A DNA stretch of 64,000 bases, taken from Apostichopus japonicus. Its lineage: Eukaryota; Echinodermata; Holothuroidea; Aspidochirotida; Stichopodidae. The stretch spans positions 24,256,577-24,320,576 of the forward strand of contig NC_092582.1 in assembly GCF_037975245.1 (NCBI RefSeq), written 5' to 3'. The notes under the pieces are model-generated. The model had not been told where the DNA came from. It saw only the letters and a program-made list of their open reading frames with translations, and made no database searches. Both the position numbers and the translations under genes were made by a program. Positions 12,064 to 24,167 of the stretch are shown piece after piece; within the stretch, counting starts at the first letter, position 1, and every line of letters starts with the position of its first letter.

Positions 12064-15000
12064 GTATTCCTCACCTTTCCTTAAGCATGTGCTGTGTCGG
12101 GTGTCCGCCCAGGCCTTACATCGTACTCAGTACGCACTAATATTTTGTAACATTCGGCGCTCGTTAAATTCCACCGAGATTGCAAAGCACGACCCGCATA
12201 GAGACGATATACAGACGTAAACAACAATCTCACGAAACTCAGGTCTTTCCCGACTTGAAGGTTAAATTATAGTTTGAAACTTACTCTTTACACTGATCGG
12301 AATATTTGAGTGTCCGATGTCAACCTCCATTGCAAAGAATCACAGTCTTGTAAGTGATGTTGGCGATATTTTGAGATGGATTTGCGTTTGGCTGAATCGC
12401 TTTCAGTACCAGTCTTACTACACATTTATATACCGTTGTTTTTCGTAGTTACCAGATTCGCGATTATCTGATTTGATTTCATCTGATTTACCTTTTCCCG
12501 AGGTTTATCCTCAAGTGCCCCTACCATTGTTTTGCCCAATACATTTCACGATATACCACAGGCCCTGCCCGTTTAGCTATAAATTATTAGACCCACAATT
12601 GCTATTGTTCGAGTATCGGTACCGTTAACGCTGCGTTATTGATGAGTAAGCATTAGTCATTGTGTTGCCAATCAGTTGCCGATCCGTGATTATATTTAAT
12701 CAAATTTTAAGGCTGTAATTATTAGAGGGTTAAAACTATTTCATTATTGGGGGATAATACTAGGTTAAGTGGTCATTTGATTCACTTATATTTATTAGAT
12801 ATCATTACATTTTACATTTGGTTAAACCCCTTGGAGACATGATTTAGAGAGAACATTTTGCTCATGAGACCCACAAGGGTGGGCGGTTTGTGGACATTTA
12901 TGTTGGGTTGGGGCCTTATAAAATACTTACATCCTCGGTATTTTAGTGATTCTTCCCATGTTTGTCGAGCTTCAGACTGGAACATTTTCAGATTTAAAGG
13001 GCTACATTGTCAATTAATGGTGTAGTTTTAAGAAGTGTGTATGCATTTTCTCTCTTGGTTATTTTGAATGGCCTTTATTGTTTTATCTTGACAGTTTACC
13101 TTGAAATACAGACAGTGGAAACCAAGTACTGACCTTTGGCCGTTGTTTCTATTTCATGGTTAAAACTCACTGGGGAATTCGGGACACACCTATACGCACC
13201 CCCTGAACCCAGTAAATGCGCCATGGTGAACGGTGAGTATATCAAGTTGTGCTATGATTGTAACTCAAGTTCTGTCAAAAGTATAGAATTTACTCTGAGT
13301 GAGAAATTTAATTCAAATGTATAAAAAATAAACAAGTTATAATACAATCAAATTAAGAAATAATCAGCTAGCTACATTTGTTGATCAGGAAGTTATATCA
13401 TTATTTTTGCATCCATGATACAGGGAACAGGGTGTTGTGCTGCTTCAGTCAATTCGTGTAAAGAACCTTGTACTATAAGCTCTGCAGTACCCTAGTAGCC
13501 ATGTTTGGGTATGCACTGAATAGTAATACTTCCATGGGCAAGTTTGATGGTATAGCTTAGGATCTTTCAACCACTTGGGCTGAATATGCCAATTTGATGT
13601 GGTTAGGAATGGCCGATAGATATGAAGCCTGTAAAATGTTTGTCATAGTGCAGATGCTATGTAAACATATCTTTGACTCTTTCAAGATCCTCTGCCATAT
13701 TTTAAGCCTAATTTATGTGTCACAAGTATGAAATGTTGAGCATTAATAGAGAATACCAAGATATCCACTGATAGACAGGCCACAGCTACTGTTATTTCTC
13801 ACATAATCTCATTCCATAAGTTATTGTATCTTTAACAAAGGAATATCATTACTGAAATATCTTTTCATGGGCTCTGTGCCACATACACTTCCTTGACGAT
13901 AGGTCTGATGAAATGGATTAGTAGGCATAGTACAAATGCATAATGTTTGTGTTGCTTTGATTCATGATGATGTTAGTGAAGTTCAAGTGATGTAAACCAA
14001 AACTTCAAACCTATTTGGCACATTTGCATGTCAAACTCAACTTGCAAGAACTCTTTTGACTCTCAGGAATGAAATTTAGTTTGCATACTTCAGAAACTAG
14101 TGCATTGTTTGTAGTAACTCCTGAAGGTTATTCATCACATGAACACAATGAGATATGCTGGTTGTTGTCATGTGCATTCCTGAATGAAGTCCGGAACTGC
14201 TGTTCTTTGCCCTCTTTTTATTTGAAGACTATGCCTTTCTTCAGAGTTCAGACCCAACTACTATATCCTTTTAGAGATGTTAACATCTTTTCTTAGTGAT
14301 GATAAGATGCATCAGAGGTGCAAAGCACACTCAGTATCCTCAATCGAATTAATGCATTCATTGATGTTGTCATCCTAGAAGCCTGCACATGTATCGTAAA
14401 GTGTATGCCCTCCCTACGCTGCATGTCAAGTTGTATGTAATTGGTTTCTGTAGTATTTACACACCATATATTAATGTTTATGTGGTGTAACTTGGCCATT
14501 GTGGTAACATGGATATCAAACTGCTGTATATTTAGTATGTCTGAGAAATTGGTGTAGCAAAAGATTGCTTCTGATCATGCTCTTTTATTTACTCATCCCG
14601 AGCATGAAAAAGTAAGGGATAATTCTAGTGAACAATTTAAAGCATTTTCTGATGGAAATTTTGTATACATCGTCCTCATAGTTCTTATTCTCTTTCTAAC
14701 CAAGTGAAACTTGTCCCCTTTTGATGTTTTCTGCTTGTATCTACTTTTAAATATTCACCAGTTTCGCACTAAAAGAACCATTTGTTTGAGCACATCTATT
14801 GGGTGAATGACGTAATGTGTGCAAATTGGCAAAACAATCGACTTGCAGTTGGCAATTCCATTTCCGCAACATATATACTCACTCTCACAAGTACACGCAC
14901 AGGTGATTCCCTATTATATATTACTGTACGTACACATTGTGAACATATACAGCCCACCATGATCACTTGATCATACATAGCTAATCACTGGTAATATTGA

Positions 15001-15274
15001 TGCAGATTTAGATTACATTTGCACTTGAAGATCTGTGTTATTTGCCTAAATTTAGCACCCTATATTGCAAAAGCACTCTTGTATTAATTAATGGTCTTGC
15101 CATGGTATGAAATGAGCTCTGTACTTTCCACAGTAATTCTGAATAAGGATCATCCTAAGCCTTGAACTAACAGTAAGAATTTTCTCTCAAGTCCTAAGAG
15201 GGCACAAGAATTGAAAGGTATATTAGCAGCTTTTTCCATGTTAATAGTTTTAGGTAATTTTTGTCCTTTTACAG

Positions 15275-15377
15275 GTATGCATACCCGGCACTACTGTTAA
15301 AGAAGTTGGTTGGTGGCAGTACGTTACACTATCATGTAACTTATGATATTGCGTGCAAATTCAAAGGACACATTAAG
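15275..15377 (+). CDS. KDZ transposase exon: RYAYPALL and YDIACKFKGH
   Basis: Acceptor TTTTACAG at 15274, donor AAG|GTGCGT at 15378. It encodes YAYPALLLKKLVGG and HYHVTYDIACKFKGHIK. YDIACKF is among the best conserved KDZ motifs, and its aspartate is a second candidate catalytic residue. Confidence 0.8.
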
Positions 15378-16726
15378 GTGCGTACCTCTAACACCTGTAT
15401 GTGGAATACAATATGCCCAATACGTAATGTATTTTCCTTACCATTGGAAACAGATTCACAATGTAGAGTCAATCTAGGTTTCAGAGTGATTTCTAAATCT
15501 TATTCCTTGAATTCGTTGTGGCACATTGTTGTATTAATTGAATTTCATGTAGGAGGAAAATATGCGTCACATTCTTGGCTCATACTAGTACTATTCACTA
15601 TAGATCTGTCTGACCATCGGTTTGCCCATCTGTCTGTCTGTCCGTCTGTCAATAACTACATATAGAATGCTACTATTCCTGCATTCGGTCGTGAAAATTT
15701 ATCACAGTGATCACCATGTTATGGGCATTACTAGTGCTCAGGAAGCTTAGGTCAAAGTTCACTTACAGTAAGAGTCATCAGCCATTTTGTGTAAACACAA
15801 AATATGCTTCTCCTCCCACAGTTGCATTAGATGGACAATGACAGTTGGTTACAGTTATAATCATAGGCTATGCAGTGGCCTACATGGGATGTTCAAGAAG
15901 TAACATCGTGTGTGCCTACATTTATCACTAAGGAGTTTAACAATGTTTGAAATGATGATACTGTAGCTCTCTAAGGTGTAGGAGTAAGCATGTAGCCAAC
16001 AGCCATATGCCCCCAGTCTGTATCAAGTATACATCAGCATGCATGAGTGAGAATTAATTGCCTTTGCATAATTTTAACTTTATCTGAAACACCAATTACT
16101 GGAATCCAATTAGAGCACATTAAATTGCATGCAGTGCAAACCTTCTTTGCCAACTCATGTCTCGTAACCATATAACATTTCTTGGTACTGACCAGAACTG
16201 AGCCTTTCAATGGTAAGTGGGACCTCATTGCTGATCCACAGCACAAACCACTGTATACAGGTACATTTTGTTGACCTTATATGTGGTCATTTCCTTTTCA
16301 GTAATGTGATACCCATTTCTTATACAGATTAGCAAGGATATTACAGTGTAAATGTTGCAGAACAAAAAGATAAGTTTTGTACCAAAATGGAAAAAATGTT
16401 ATGAAATAGTAGTTAAGTACCTTTTACCAATCTAAGATATTAAATGCTTTTACTATAACTATCTCCTTTTTTGCAACTTGGTAACAGTAAGTGATTGCTG
16501 TGTTTATTGGTCATTGCATGAAAACTACAGCCCCCTTTCTACCATAGCCTTGCAAAATCCATCTTCCCTAAATATGCACTGTTGGTGCTCTTGTTACTGT
16601 AGTACATGATACATGACCACAAAACTGTCTAATTAATGTCCATGAAAGTGCCAATTGAGTATAATGCAAACAACAAATTTATATTTTGAATTAAATAAAT
16701 CATTAACAATTGTTCTTTATCCACAG

Positions 16727-16804
16727 AGGAATATGCCGGAATTGGGAGGTTTTGATATGGCACTGCCTGTATTTCATGCATATGGACATAAACTTCATTG
16801 CCAG
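16727..16804 (+). CDS. KDZ transposase exon: PVFHAYGHKLHCQ
   Basis: Acceptor TATCCACAG at 16726, donor CAG|GTAAAC at 16805; 26 codons, phase 0 at both ends. It encodes RNMPELGGFDMALPVFHAYG and then HKLHCQ. The H-x(3)-H-x(2)-HCQ cluster is typical of this position in the family. Confidence 0.8.
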
Positions 16805-17004
16805 GTAAACACATGCACGCTTCTGACAAGTTGTCCGCTTTCCTCTCGTACAGAATTTTTGGTTTACTATTCATTTTTTAGAACAGGCTTGCAAGTGTCA
16901 TATGCCACCTAGTTTTATAATTGAGGTAGTTGTATGAGTATGTATGTACAAATACTATTTTATTGGGTGTGTGTGTGTGCAAGGGTGCGTTTGTTTTTCT
17001 ATCT

Positions 17005-17153
17005 GACCGAGGACTTGAACAAAAGAATTTCAGGTCCTCGGTTGTGATTTCTAAAGAATCACCACGTCCTCGGAAGAATTCTGTTGTATGGGGTATTGTT
17101 AAGGTTAGGGTACGTGGATTTGAACAATGGAAAATACAATAGGGTCCTCGGTC
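17005..17153. mobile_element. Short element bounded by GACCGAGGAC / GTCCTCGGTC
   Basis: A perfect 10-bp inverted pair lies at 17005-17014 and 17144-17153. Two internal copies of the same word occur (around 17032-17041 and 17065-17074, the second imperfect). The 149-bp unit has no coding capacity. It looks like a very small MITE. I see no clear target duplication. Confidence 0.5.
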
Positions 17154-17646
17154 TGGATGTAATACAAACACGTGTGCAGGTGAGTGTGTGTGCCTTGAGT
17201 TGATTGGAGACCATTATAGTTTTTAAATTGTGCATGTAACTATGAACCTAAAGTAAGTACCAGTATTATATTGTTTTTGGTGGCTAGTGTACTAGATGTA
17301 TATATGGAGCACATGTATTGCATTATATGTTAGTCCGCTGGGAGTTGGGGCACGGTGAGGGGAAGGCCAGTTTAACCTGCGTCATTTGCAGAAATTTGTA
17401 AATTAATTTTTGGTCTCAATTCGTTTTGTTGATCTATCAACTTAAGTGCTCCCATTTCACCTTGTCAGTGCATGTTATATTTTGAAAAAATCTGTGGTTA
17501 CATAACATCATTCGTAAGTGACATTACAGGCTAGACAGGTACAGTCTGCTCTGTTTGCATTCTGCTTAGATGCTTTTTGTACAGAGAACATGTGTATTGG
17601 CTTTAAAGCAATATGTTCATTGGTTGGTAGATCAAGCACATCAGAT

Positions 17647-18250
17647 CATAGGCGTAGGAGCCTAATTTGATTTGGGGGGCTGTAACGACTTGCCCGAAAA
17701 ATATAACCAAAATTTTTCGCGCCACATCTTAATGTGCATATCATATAGGTGTTCGTCGGGTATTACATCACATGCAAATAACCGATAAATGCCTATATGA
17801 TATGCACATTAAGATGTTGAACGCGCGCGGAGCGTGCAAAAAATTTTGATTTATTTTCCGTGTTATTACCCTTCCACATTGGTTATAATTATTGGGGAAG
17901 TCGTTACAATAATAACGATAATAATAATATCATTATAACCATTGAAAAACACACTGCAGATTTTTCTTCTTTCACTAGGTGCCCGAAAAATGCTCAGCAT
18001 ATTGCCCGAATTTTCACCAAAATAATTGAAAAACACACTGCAGATTTTTCTTCTTCACTAGGTGCCCGAAAAATGCTCAGCATATTGCCCGAATTTTCAC
18101 AAAAAAAATTGAAAAACACACTGCAGATTTTTCTTCTTTCACTAGGTGCCCGAAAAAATGCTCAGCATATTGCCCGAATTTTCACCAAAAGATTTGGTTG
18201 GGGAGGCTGCAGCCCCCCCCAGCCCCCCCCCCCCGCCTCCTACGCCTTTG
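17647..18250. mobile_element. hAT-type MITE, family A, copy 1
   Basis: Ends CATAGGCGTAGGAG (left) and CTCCTACGCCTTTG (right) are inverted repeats, flanked by an exact 8-bp duplication CATCAGAT (17639-17646 and 18251-18258), which indicates a hAT-type transposase. Inside are a 22-bp inverted pair (about 17729-17810) and three tandem copies of an ~84-bp block starting near 17939, 18025 and 18108. The open frame over the tandem blocks is a by-product. The same family is found at 32290-32631. Confidence 0.93.
17939..18190. repeat. Internal tandem triplication (~84 bp) within the MITE
   Basis: Three near-identical blocks each run from ATTGAAAAACACACTGCAG to GCCCGAATTTTCAC, with only small indels between them. 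The second family copy (32290-32631) carries a single degenerate block, so the triplication arose within this lineage or at this locus. Confidence 0.9.
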
Positions 18251-18404
18251 CATCAGATCATGCGGCGAGTAATGACTTATTCAGTGCTGGCATGCTATAT
18301 TAAGGGCCAATACACCAGATCTTTACTTTACTAATAGAGATTTGTGAATTTTGCTTTAAATTAATAATTATCAGCATTCTCTGTTTTTTTTTTTGGTGGT
18401 GTAG

Positions 18405-18588
18405 ATGTCGTATAGCACAGGATGGAAGAAAGCGTTTGGCCTAAGGGACGGGGAGTGTATGGAACGTATATGGTCATTTCTGAGAATTTAGTTCTCTCAT
18501 ATCACCGAAGAGATGACCCAATCACACAGGATCGATCTTCTAAGCGATGCACTGTTGCATTATTCTGCATGCAAACTTGCAAACCTTA
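18405..18588 (+). pseudogene. KDZ transposase exon with premature TAG
   Basis: Acceptor GGTGTAG at 18404 and donor TTA|GTGAGT at 18589. It encodes WKKAFGLRDGECMERIWSFL, then RI, a TAG (18489-18491), then FSHITEEMTQSHRIDLLSDA. Both sides of the stop match conserved KDZ sequence in one frame, so this is a point nonsense change or a sequencing error, not an intron. The glutamate of DGE is the third catalytic candidate. Confidence 0.8.
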
Positions 18589-18769
18589 GTGAGTTACTTT
18601 AATGAATGCGCCTTACACGATCAGTTATTGATGTTAAGTTAATGACTACCATGTGCATATACATCAACTATCTCAGTCAGTACAGTAAGACAACTTTCTC
18701 AAACAATATGACAGACCATTTCTACCAATACTGTGTGCCACAACCAATTTGTTTCAGTATTACACAATT

Positions 18770-19617
18770 CTAGATGACTTTGTGGGACAGGTATCCATTG
18801 GAGGACGCCAGATAAATAATCTTAGATATGCTGACGACACTACCCTACTTGCAAGAACAGCAGCAGAGCTTCAAGACCTTATTGAAAGAGTCAAGCAATC
18901 CAGTGAGGAATACGGACTGTACCTCAATGTTAAGAAGACAAAGGTTATGATATGTGGAGGAAAGAATGACCATCATATTCAAGCTGATGGAGAGGATGTT
19001 GAAGTAGTCAACACTTTCAACTTCCTGGGCTCTCTGATTGTGGATGGTGGTGGATGCTCACAAGAAATACGACGGCGTCTCGCCATGGCTAGATCATCTG
19101 CTATAAACCTCACTGACATCTGGAAAGACAGAGGGATCTCAAGGAACACCAAGATCCATATAATGAATGCTTTGGTCTTTCCAATCGCTACATATGGGTC
19201 TGAGACGTGGGCTTTGGGAGCAGTAGACAGAAAGAAAATCCATGCTTTTGAAATGTGGTGTTGGAGGAGGATGCTGAGGATATCATGGAAGGAACGTAAG
19301 TCAAATGATTTTGTCAAGAACCAAATTGGAGCGAAGGTTACCTTATGTCAGAAGATAGATAAGAACAAGCTGCAGTATTTTGGACACATTTCTAGGAGAG
19401 AAGGTGACAACTTGGAGAAGATCATTACCCAAGGTCATGTTGAGGGTCAACGAAAACGTGGTAGGCCAAAAGTTCGATGGGCTGACGGGATAAAAGAGAT
19501 CACCGGCATGAACATCTGCGCAGCTCACCGATTTGCCCAGGATAGAAGTGGTTGGAACGTCATCATCAATAGGGTCACAAAGGGTCAGTCATGACTCATA
19601 GGACAACGACGACGACG
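18770..19617 (+). mobile_element. 5'-truncated RTE-type LINE with intact C-terminal reverse transcriptase frame
   Basis: An open frame of about 275 residues ends at the TGA around 19592-19594. It starts inside the reverse transcriptase palm: INNLRYADDTTLLARTA holds the YADD active site. The thumb and C-terminal region follow, ending in YFGHISRREGDN and KRGRPKVRWADG, as in RTE-clade elements. The element ends in an ACG-trinucleotide tail (to 19617), typical of RTE 3' ends. It is flanked by an exact 11-bp target duplication ATTACACAATT (18759-18769 and 19618-19628). Endonuclease and the 5' half are absent, so the copy is immobile. It sits in an intron of the KDZ gene. Confidence 0.95.
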
Positions 19618-20707
19618 ATTACACAATTGATGAACTTCCAAGATTATGCAATTTGAGTGATTTGCAGCACTTACCGAGAAATTGGTTTTGTAGGCTAAGT
19701 CTTGATATGTGTTACTTATTAAAATATGTTTCGTGACATAACTAAAAAAAAGCAAAGAATCACCATATTGTGATAATTTTTGTTTCAGCCATCACCACAA
19801 ACACATTGTAGGGATACAAGTCTGTGTGGTAGTAGGCCTACATACATTACAGATACAGGCATCTCATCTATATGGGCTGGGCATTTGTCAGCCAAAGTTA
19901 GGTAGTGTTTACATTAAGATTCACCTTACTTGTATTAGGTTATTTCACAAATAAAATCAGGAGCAAAGTAGACTAAGGATTTTTTTTCCGTGGTGAATCA
20001 AAATCACCACAACCTTGATTACTGCACACATGCTATCATTATTCCTGCATTAGCTAGAAGTTTCAGCTGATAGAGCTGATAAGTGAACAGGTACAAGTCA
20101 AACTTCCATCATAAGTATGCACACATTACTCAGTATCAGAACCTACCACTTTGGTCACAAATGGTGAACTATAGAGTATCTTGTTTCCAAGTTTATTTCA
20201 TTAATTGCCAAATAATGGGGTTTTGGGGTTTATTTGCATAATGAAGCATTTTTATCACAGAAAATTGGCATACGTGTTATGCAAGGTTAGCTGCATAGTG
20301 AAGGTTTAAGGTAAGTAATAGAAGTTCTCATGTGTAGAACCCTGTTGTGTGGACAATCCTGTGGACCATCAAAAGAAAAAGGAATGTAGGTACAGTAGTC
20401 ACCCACAGATACCATCCCCTCTTAAAATGACTAATTGCTATAACTCACCTGCTTCCCCCCCCCCCCCCCCCCTTCAAGTGCACAAAATCTAAGAAACACA
20501 ACTTGGGAAGATTCTCTCACCACACTTCCCTAACCCTTCCCCCTCCCCTAACCTCCCATTTAATTTGCAACTCTCACTGAGTGAGGTAGGCCTATATACT
20601 GCTATATTATTGGTTCTTAACCTTGTGAGCCATTATAATTGCTAATGATTCCACTCAAAAATATTGATATTTATACTGTATTCTTTGTTTTCCTTTTCCA
20701 AATTTAG

Positions 20708-20791
20708 GCACTTTCTTCTGTGTGTCATTGCAGAAGGCAAAAGATATCACCAAACAGTCTGAAAGCAAATTAAGTCACATTTGTCAAGAAT
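20708..20791 (+). CDS. KDZ transposase exon, helical C-terminal part
   Basis: Acceptor CCAAATTTAG at 20707, chosen over a second AG at 20733 because only the first joins the previous exon in phase. Donor AAT|GTAAGT at 20792. It encodes TFFCVSLQKAKDITKQSESK and LSHICQE. Conservation is low here, and the assignment rests mainly on phase and position. Confidence 0.6.
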
Positions 20792-21009
20792 GTAAGTTAC
20801 AACACACTCGTTCATGACGTACAACAATATCAGTTTCATTGCAGGATGAAAATTGTCAAGCTCCACTATTTTTCCAATATTTCAATAGCCTTTTCTTGCA
20901 GAGGTGTTTCAGTTTTAGTTCTTTCATCCTAGCTCTTTTTGCATTCTCCATATATTGGCTAGTAGATGTAAAATTATGATATGTTTGTGCTTTCATATTA
21001 TTCCTATAG

Positions 21010-21090
21010 TTACTGTCACAATGAACACCATTAAGTCATGGCGTGAGGAAGCAAAAAAACTCTTGGCAAAGAAGCAAAAAACATCAAAGA
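21010..21090 (+). CDS. KDZ transposase exon, WREEAKKLLAKK
   Basis: Acceptor CCTATAG at 21009, donor AGA|GTGAGT at 21091. Phase-consistent with both neighbours. It encodes TVTMNTIKSWREEAKKLLAK and KQKTSK, a basic, helical segment. Confidence 0.6.
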
Positions 21091-21752
21091 GTGAGTTTAT
21101 GACTTCTCTCAATACTTCAGGGCTTGATGCTTGGAGAAGAGGGTAGTATCTTTAAGATTGCTGTGCTTTTTGTCTTATACTTTGTCATTTTCAGTCAAGA
21201 TTCCACTAATAAGATAAGCACTGCTAAAAACCTTTTATATCAACATGACAAAAGTAATTCTAGGCCTGATGTTTTGATCTTGACAGATTATTCTTCAGAG
21301 CAAACAGTTCGCCGTTGAAGAAGATTTGTTAAGATTGAAACATATTTTAAATATATTGTTCTTACGCTGAATCTGTTTGCTATGAATTGTCCTAAGACTT
21401 CATTTGTCATTATCCTTTACAATAAGAGTCAGCTGCCAGGTTTTTTTCTTGTATCTTTCAAGATTGACAATTTTTTCCCTAAATTGTTAATTTACTGTCT
21501 TCCTGGAATGCATACTGCTTGGCCAGATTTCTCAAAGTGAAGGACTCTTCGAATGGGACATAAAAAAGAAACAAAAGTTAGATGCAAATTGTTTTTTTTT
21601 TTACCTGCAAGCTCTTGCACATGTAATATGTTTTTGGCTGGTAGAGCTTGTATGTAAATTGTATGTAACCTTTAACAGAATGTACCTGCATTTGTTGCTT
21701 ACATTGCTATTTTCAAGCAAAAGAGAAAGTATCTTTTGTTCATCTTTTACAG

Positions 21753-21813
21753 AAATCAATCTTTCTTGGAAAGAAATTTACGTTAAAGATCTGGATCTGT
21801 ATCAAGCTTTGTG
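21753..21813 (+). CDS. KDZ transposase exon, INLSWKEIYVKDLDLYQAL
   Basis: Acceptor TTTTACAG at 21752, donor GTG|GTATGT at 21814. In phase with the exons before and after. It encodes INLSWKEIYVKDLDLYQALW, resembling the W-x(3)-Y-V-x(2)-L stretch near the C-terminus of KDZ transposases. Confidence 0.65.
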
Positions 21814-24027
21814 GTATGTTATGAAATTTTACTCTCATTGGTTGCAATGAAATCATACACTTTGTATAAACCATGCTGCCGTGTGAGTGTGCATACAGTA
21901 TCTGTTTGTTTGTGTGTGCGTGTCTGTGTGTGATACCTTGCTTGTACCCACCATATATCACAGACTGAAAAAGAAATTCATGCAGATCTGAAGTATACAT
22001 AGGTGAAGGGTAACAGAAGGGTAACACTGTTTCCCAAGAAGATTACAGTACATCTGAGACATATCTTTACTTCGATTTGTTAGATTCTTCACAAAAAAAC
22101 ATGCTTCATTGAAACCCAAGTGATGCATGTTTGCATTATATACTCTTCAGTAGGAATAATTTTCTCACATTTCTGTACATATTCCTGATAGTACATGATT
22201 CCATGCCACCACTGTAACTCTCTGTATATGTAGTGGTATCAGAAGGAGGGGAGGGGAGGGGGGGGGAGTGGTCATGGATGATATCATTATGTTCATATTG
22301 TGTAATGAATTTTTTAGTGCACACACATGGCATTGTCTAAGGAGGTCTGCCCCCTCTCATATACTGGTCCCCACATGTTGTATATTTTTATGCAGTTTGA
22401 ATGTGTTTGCAATGTATCAGTGTCATTGGCTCTAGGATGTACAATTGGGTTGCTGTCTGTTACTTTTTTTTTGGGGGGGGGGAAGGGGAAGAATATGTCA
22501 GTGAACTAAAGTGTTTTCAGAGTTTCATATCATGCAGCTATGAGTTAATCATATTTAGTGTAGTAGCCAATGGAACTTTCTATATCTTTCTAAATTTTAT
22601 TACCCATTTATTAATAACCCAGTGAAAGAATTAATCAACAGTAAGTGATTTAATTTTAAAGGCCAGTAAACAACCCTACACTTCAAAACCAAAATTTGAG
22701 TTTCCATTTCCATGCAGGTATTAAGCTGGATACTTCAAAAAGGAGGGGGGGGGGGTGGGGGTGGGGGGTTAGGGGTGGGGTCACCAAATGGTCAAAATAA
22801 AATGGAAATACAAGAATAAAAAAATTAATCAGGACAAGTGTGCAGAATTTGAACCTTTCACCATTCTTCACAAAAAAGTGAATGTTGGCTGTTTGACTTG
22901 AAGCTGTTTACACTTGACTTAAATATGTATTGCCAAAACAAACGGGACATACAACAACACATCTTAACAACAACTGTGTCATTAAATGAAACTAGAAGAC
23001 ACTAATTTTAGGATGAAAGCTGAAATACTAGCAGCTGATGTGGGGGACTATCATTTCATCAGTGATTGGGGAAGGGTCTAACTGGGCCCCTTTATCCCTC
23101 TGCCATCGATCAATACAAGGTACTGTATGAAGTCAGTCAACCATTATTCTACATAATAATGATGACAGTACCAATTGTTCATTTTCCATCTACTCATAGC
23201 TAATTGGCACATTGTTCTTATTGCTCTAAATATTTTCAAATGTTTTACAGGTACCTTATCTAACATTCTGTATACAGGGCAGTTACAACATAAGCCTGTA
23301 GTTTGTTTTCATTCCCCTCATCCTCAATCAATGTAGTAGTGATATTCTTTTAACTGTTCCTAAAGTTTTTTAGCTGTTACCAGGCCTGTTGATTAGTGCT
23401 GTAGAAACTAAGTGTTTCTGAAATAAATAAATATAAATTCCACTGCAATTTGTTACTGCATCCTGTCCAATTGGAATTTATCTCAGCTTTAGAAGATTTT
23501 GAGGTGAAATTTATGGCTATAACCCTCAGCAGCAGCTGTGATGACATCTACCCTAGTTACAACCTTCTAAAGTCTTGCCATATTCCCCATTGACACATTA
23601 GAGAAGAATCAACTGAGGTAGCATATAACCTTGAAGTCACTTGTTAAAAATAGTGAGGACAAGCTAGTCATAATGTAGGAAAGACCTGGGCACCTTGCAT
23701 GCTCACCTGAATATTGCCAAGGACATGCAGAAATGGTAAATTTCCTCTAGATTGGTAATAAAAAGATTAAAGAATTTTGTCCAAATGTGATCATAATCGA
23801 AAATCTATCATATAGGGCCAAAGACAGTAAACCTTCAATGTTGTCAAGTCCATTATAAAGTTGCTAGTATATGTAATATTGGTTGGTTTAATTAAAACGT
23901 AAATAAAAATTTAACAAGCATTTAAGCAATTATGCTTTTGAAATATGACTACATGTTGCTAAATAGGCTTCTTGTAATTAAATAAATTGCTTCCCCAGCA
24001 GAATTTACATTTCTGTTTCTTTTGTAG

Positions 24028-24167
24028 GAATTCACTTACTGCTGATGAGATTAAACTACTTGAGGAATATTGGTGTAATGGGCTGCAGAGTTATGGGAGC
24101 AGTTTGAACAAGAAAAAAGTTATTGGAGTTAACAAAACAAACTTCGTTAGGTGCCAGAAGAATACAG
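24028..24167 (+). CDS. KDZ transposase exon, C-terminal region
   Basis: Acceptor TTTTGTAG at 24027 and donor ACAG|GTCAGT at 24168. It encodes SLTADEIKLLEEYWCNGLQS, then a basic segment. It joins the previous exon in phase (TG+G giving tryptophan). The true last exon is not identified. The candidate at 26287-26375 does not join in phase. Confidence 0.6.

Larger units (their letters stand above)
8277..24167 (+). pseudogene. KDZ-family transposase gene, at least eleven exons, one in-frame stop
   Basis: Exons with GT/AG borders: 8277-8494, 9355-9486, 11120-11296, 11967-12063, 15275-15377, 16727-16804, 18405-18588, 20708-20791, 21010-21090, 21753-21813 and 24028-24167. Reading phases agree at every junction except 12063/15275, where one exon seems to be missing. 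The protein shows the KDZ transposase order: a CxC cysteine motif with GYWPSSPRKP, then EEFRHF with CPACPK, FDANFGLVRK, GVFGCACRHG, YDIACKFKGHIK, PVFHAYGHKLHCQ, and GLRDGECMERIWSFLR with EEMTQSHRIDLL. KDZ enzymes are DDE-type transposases of large DNA transposons. The aspartate of FDANFGL is a good catalytic candidate. The TAG at 18489-18491 breaks the frame and the first exons are not found, so the copy is probably dead. Introns are long and full of younger insertions. Confidence 0.85.

Noticed and set aside
13136-13324. Possible missing KDZ exon near a strong donor at 13233
   Set aside because: The open frame around it lacks the residues expected between CRHG and RYAYP, and the phase does not help.
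17860-18303. 147-residue open frame with repeated IEKHTADFSS blocks
   Set aside because: Translation of the triplicated block inside a MITE.
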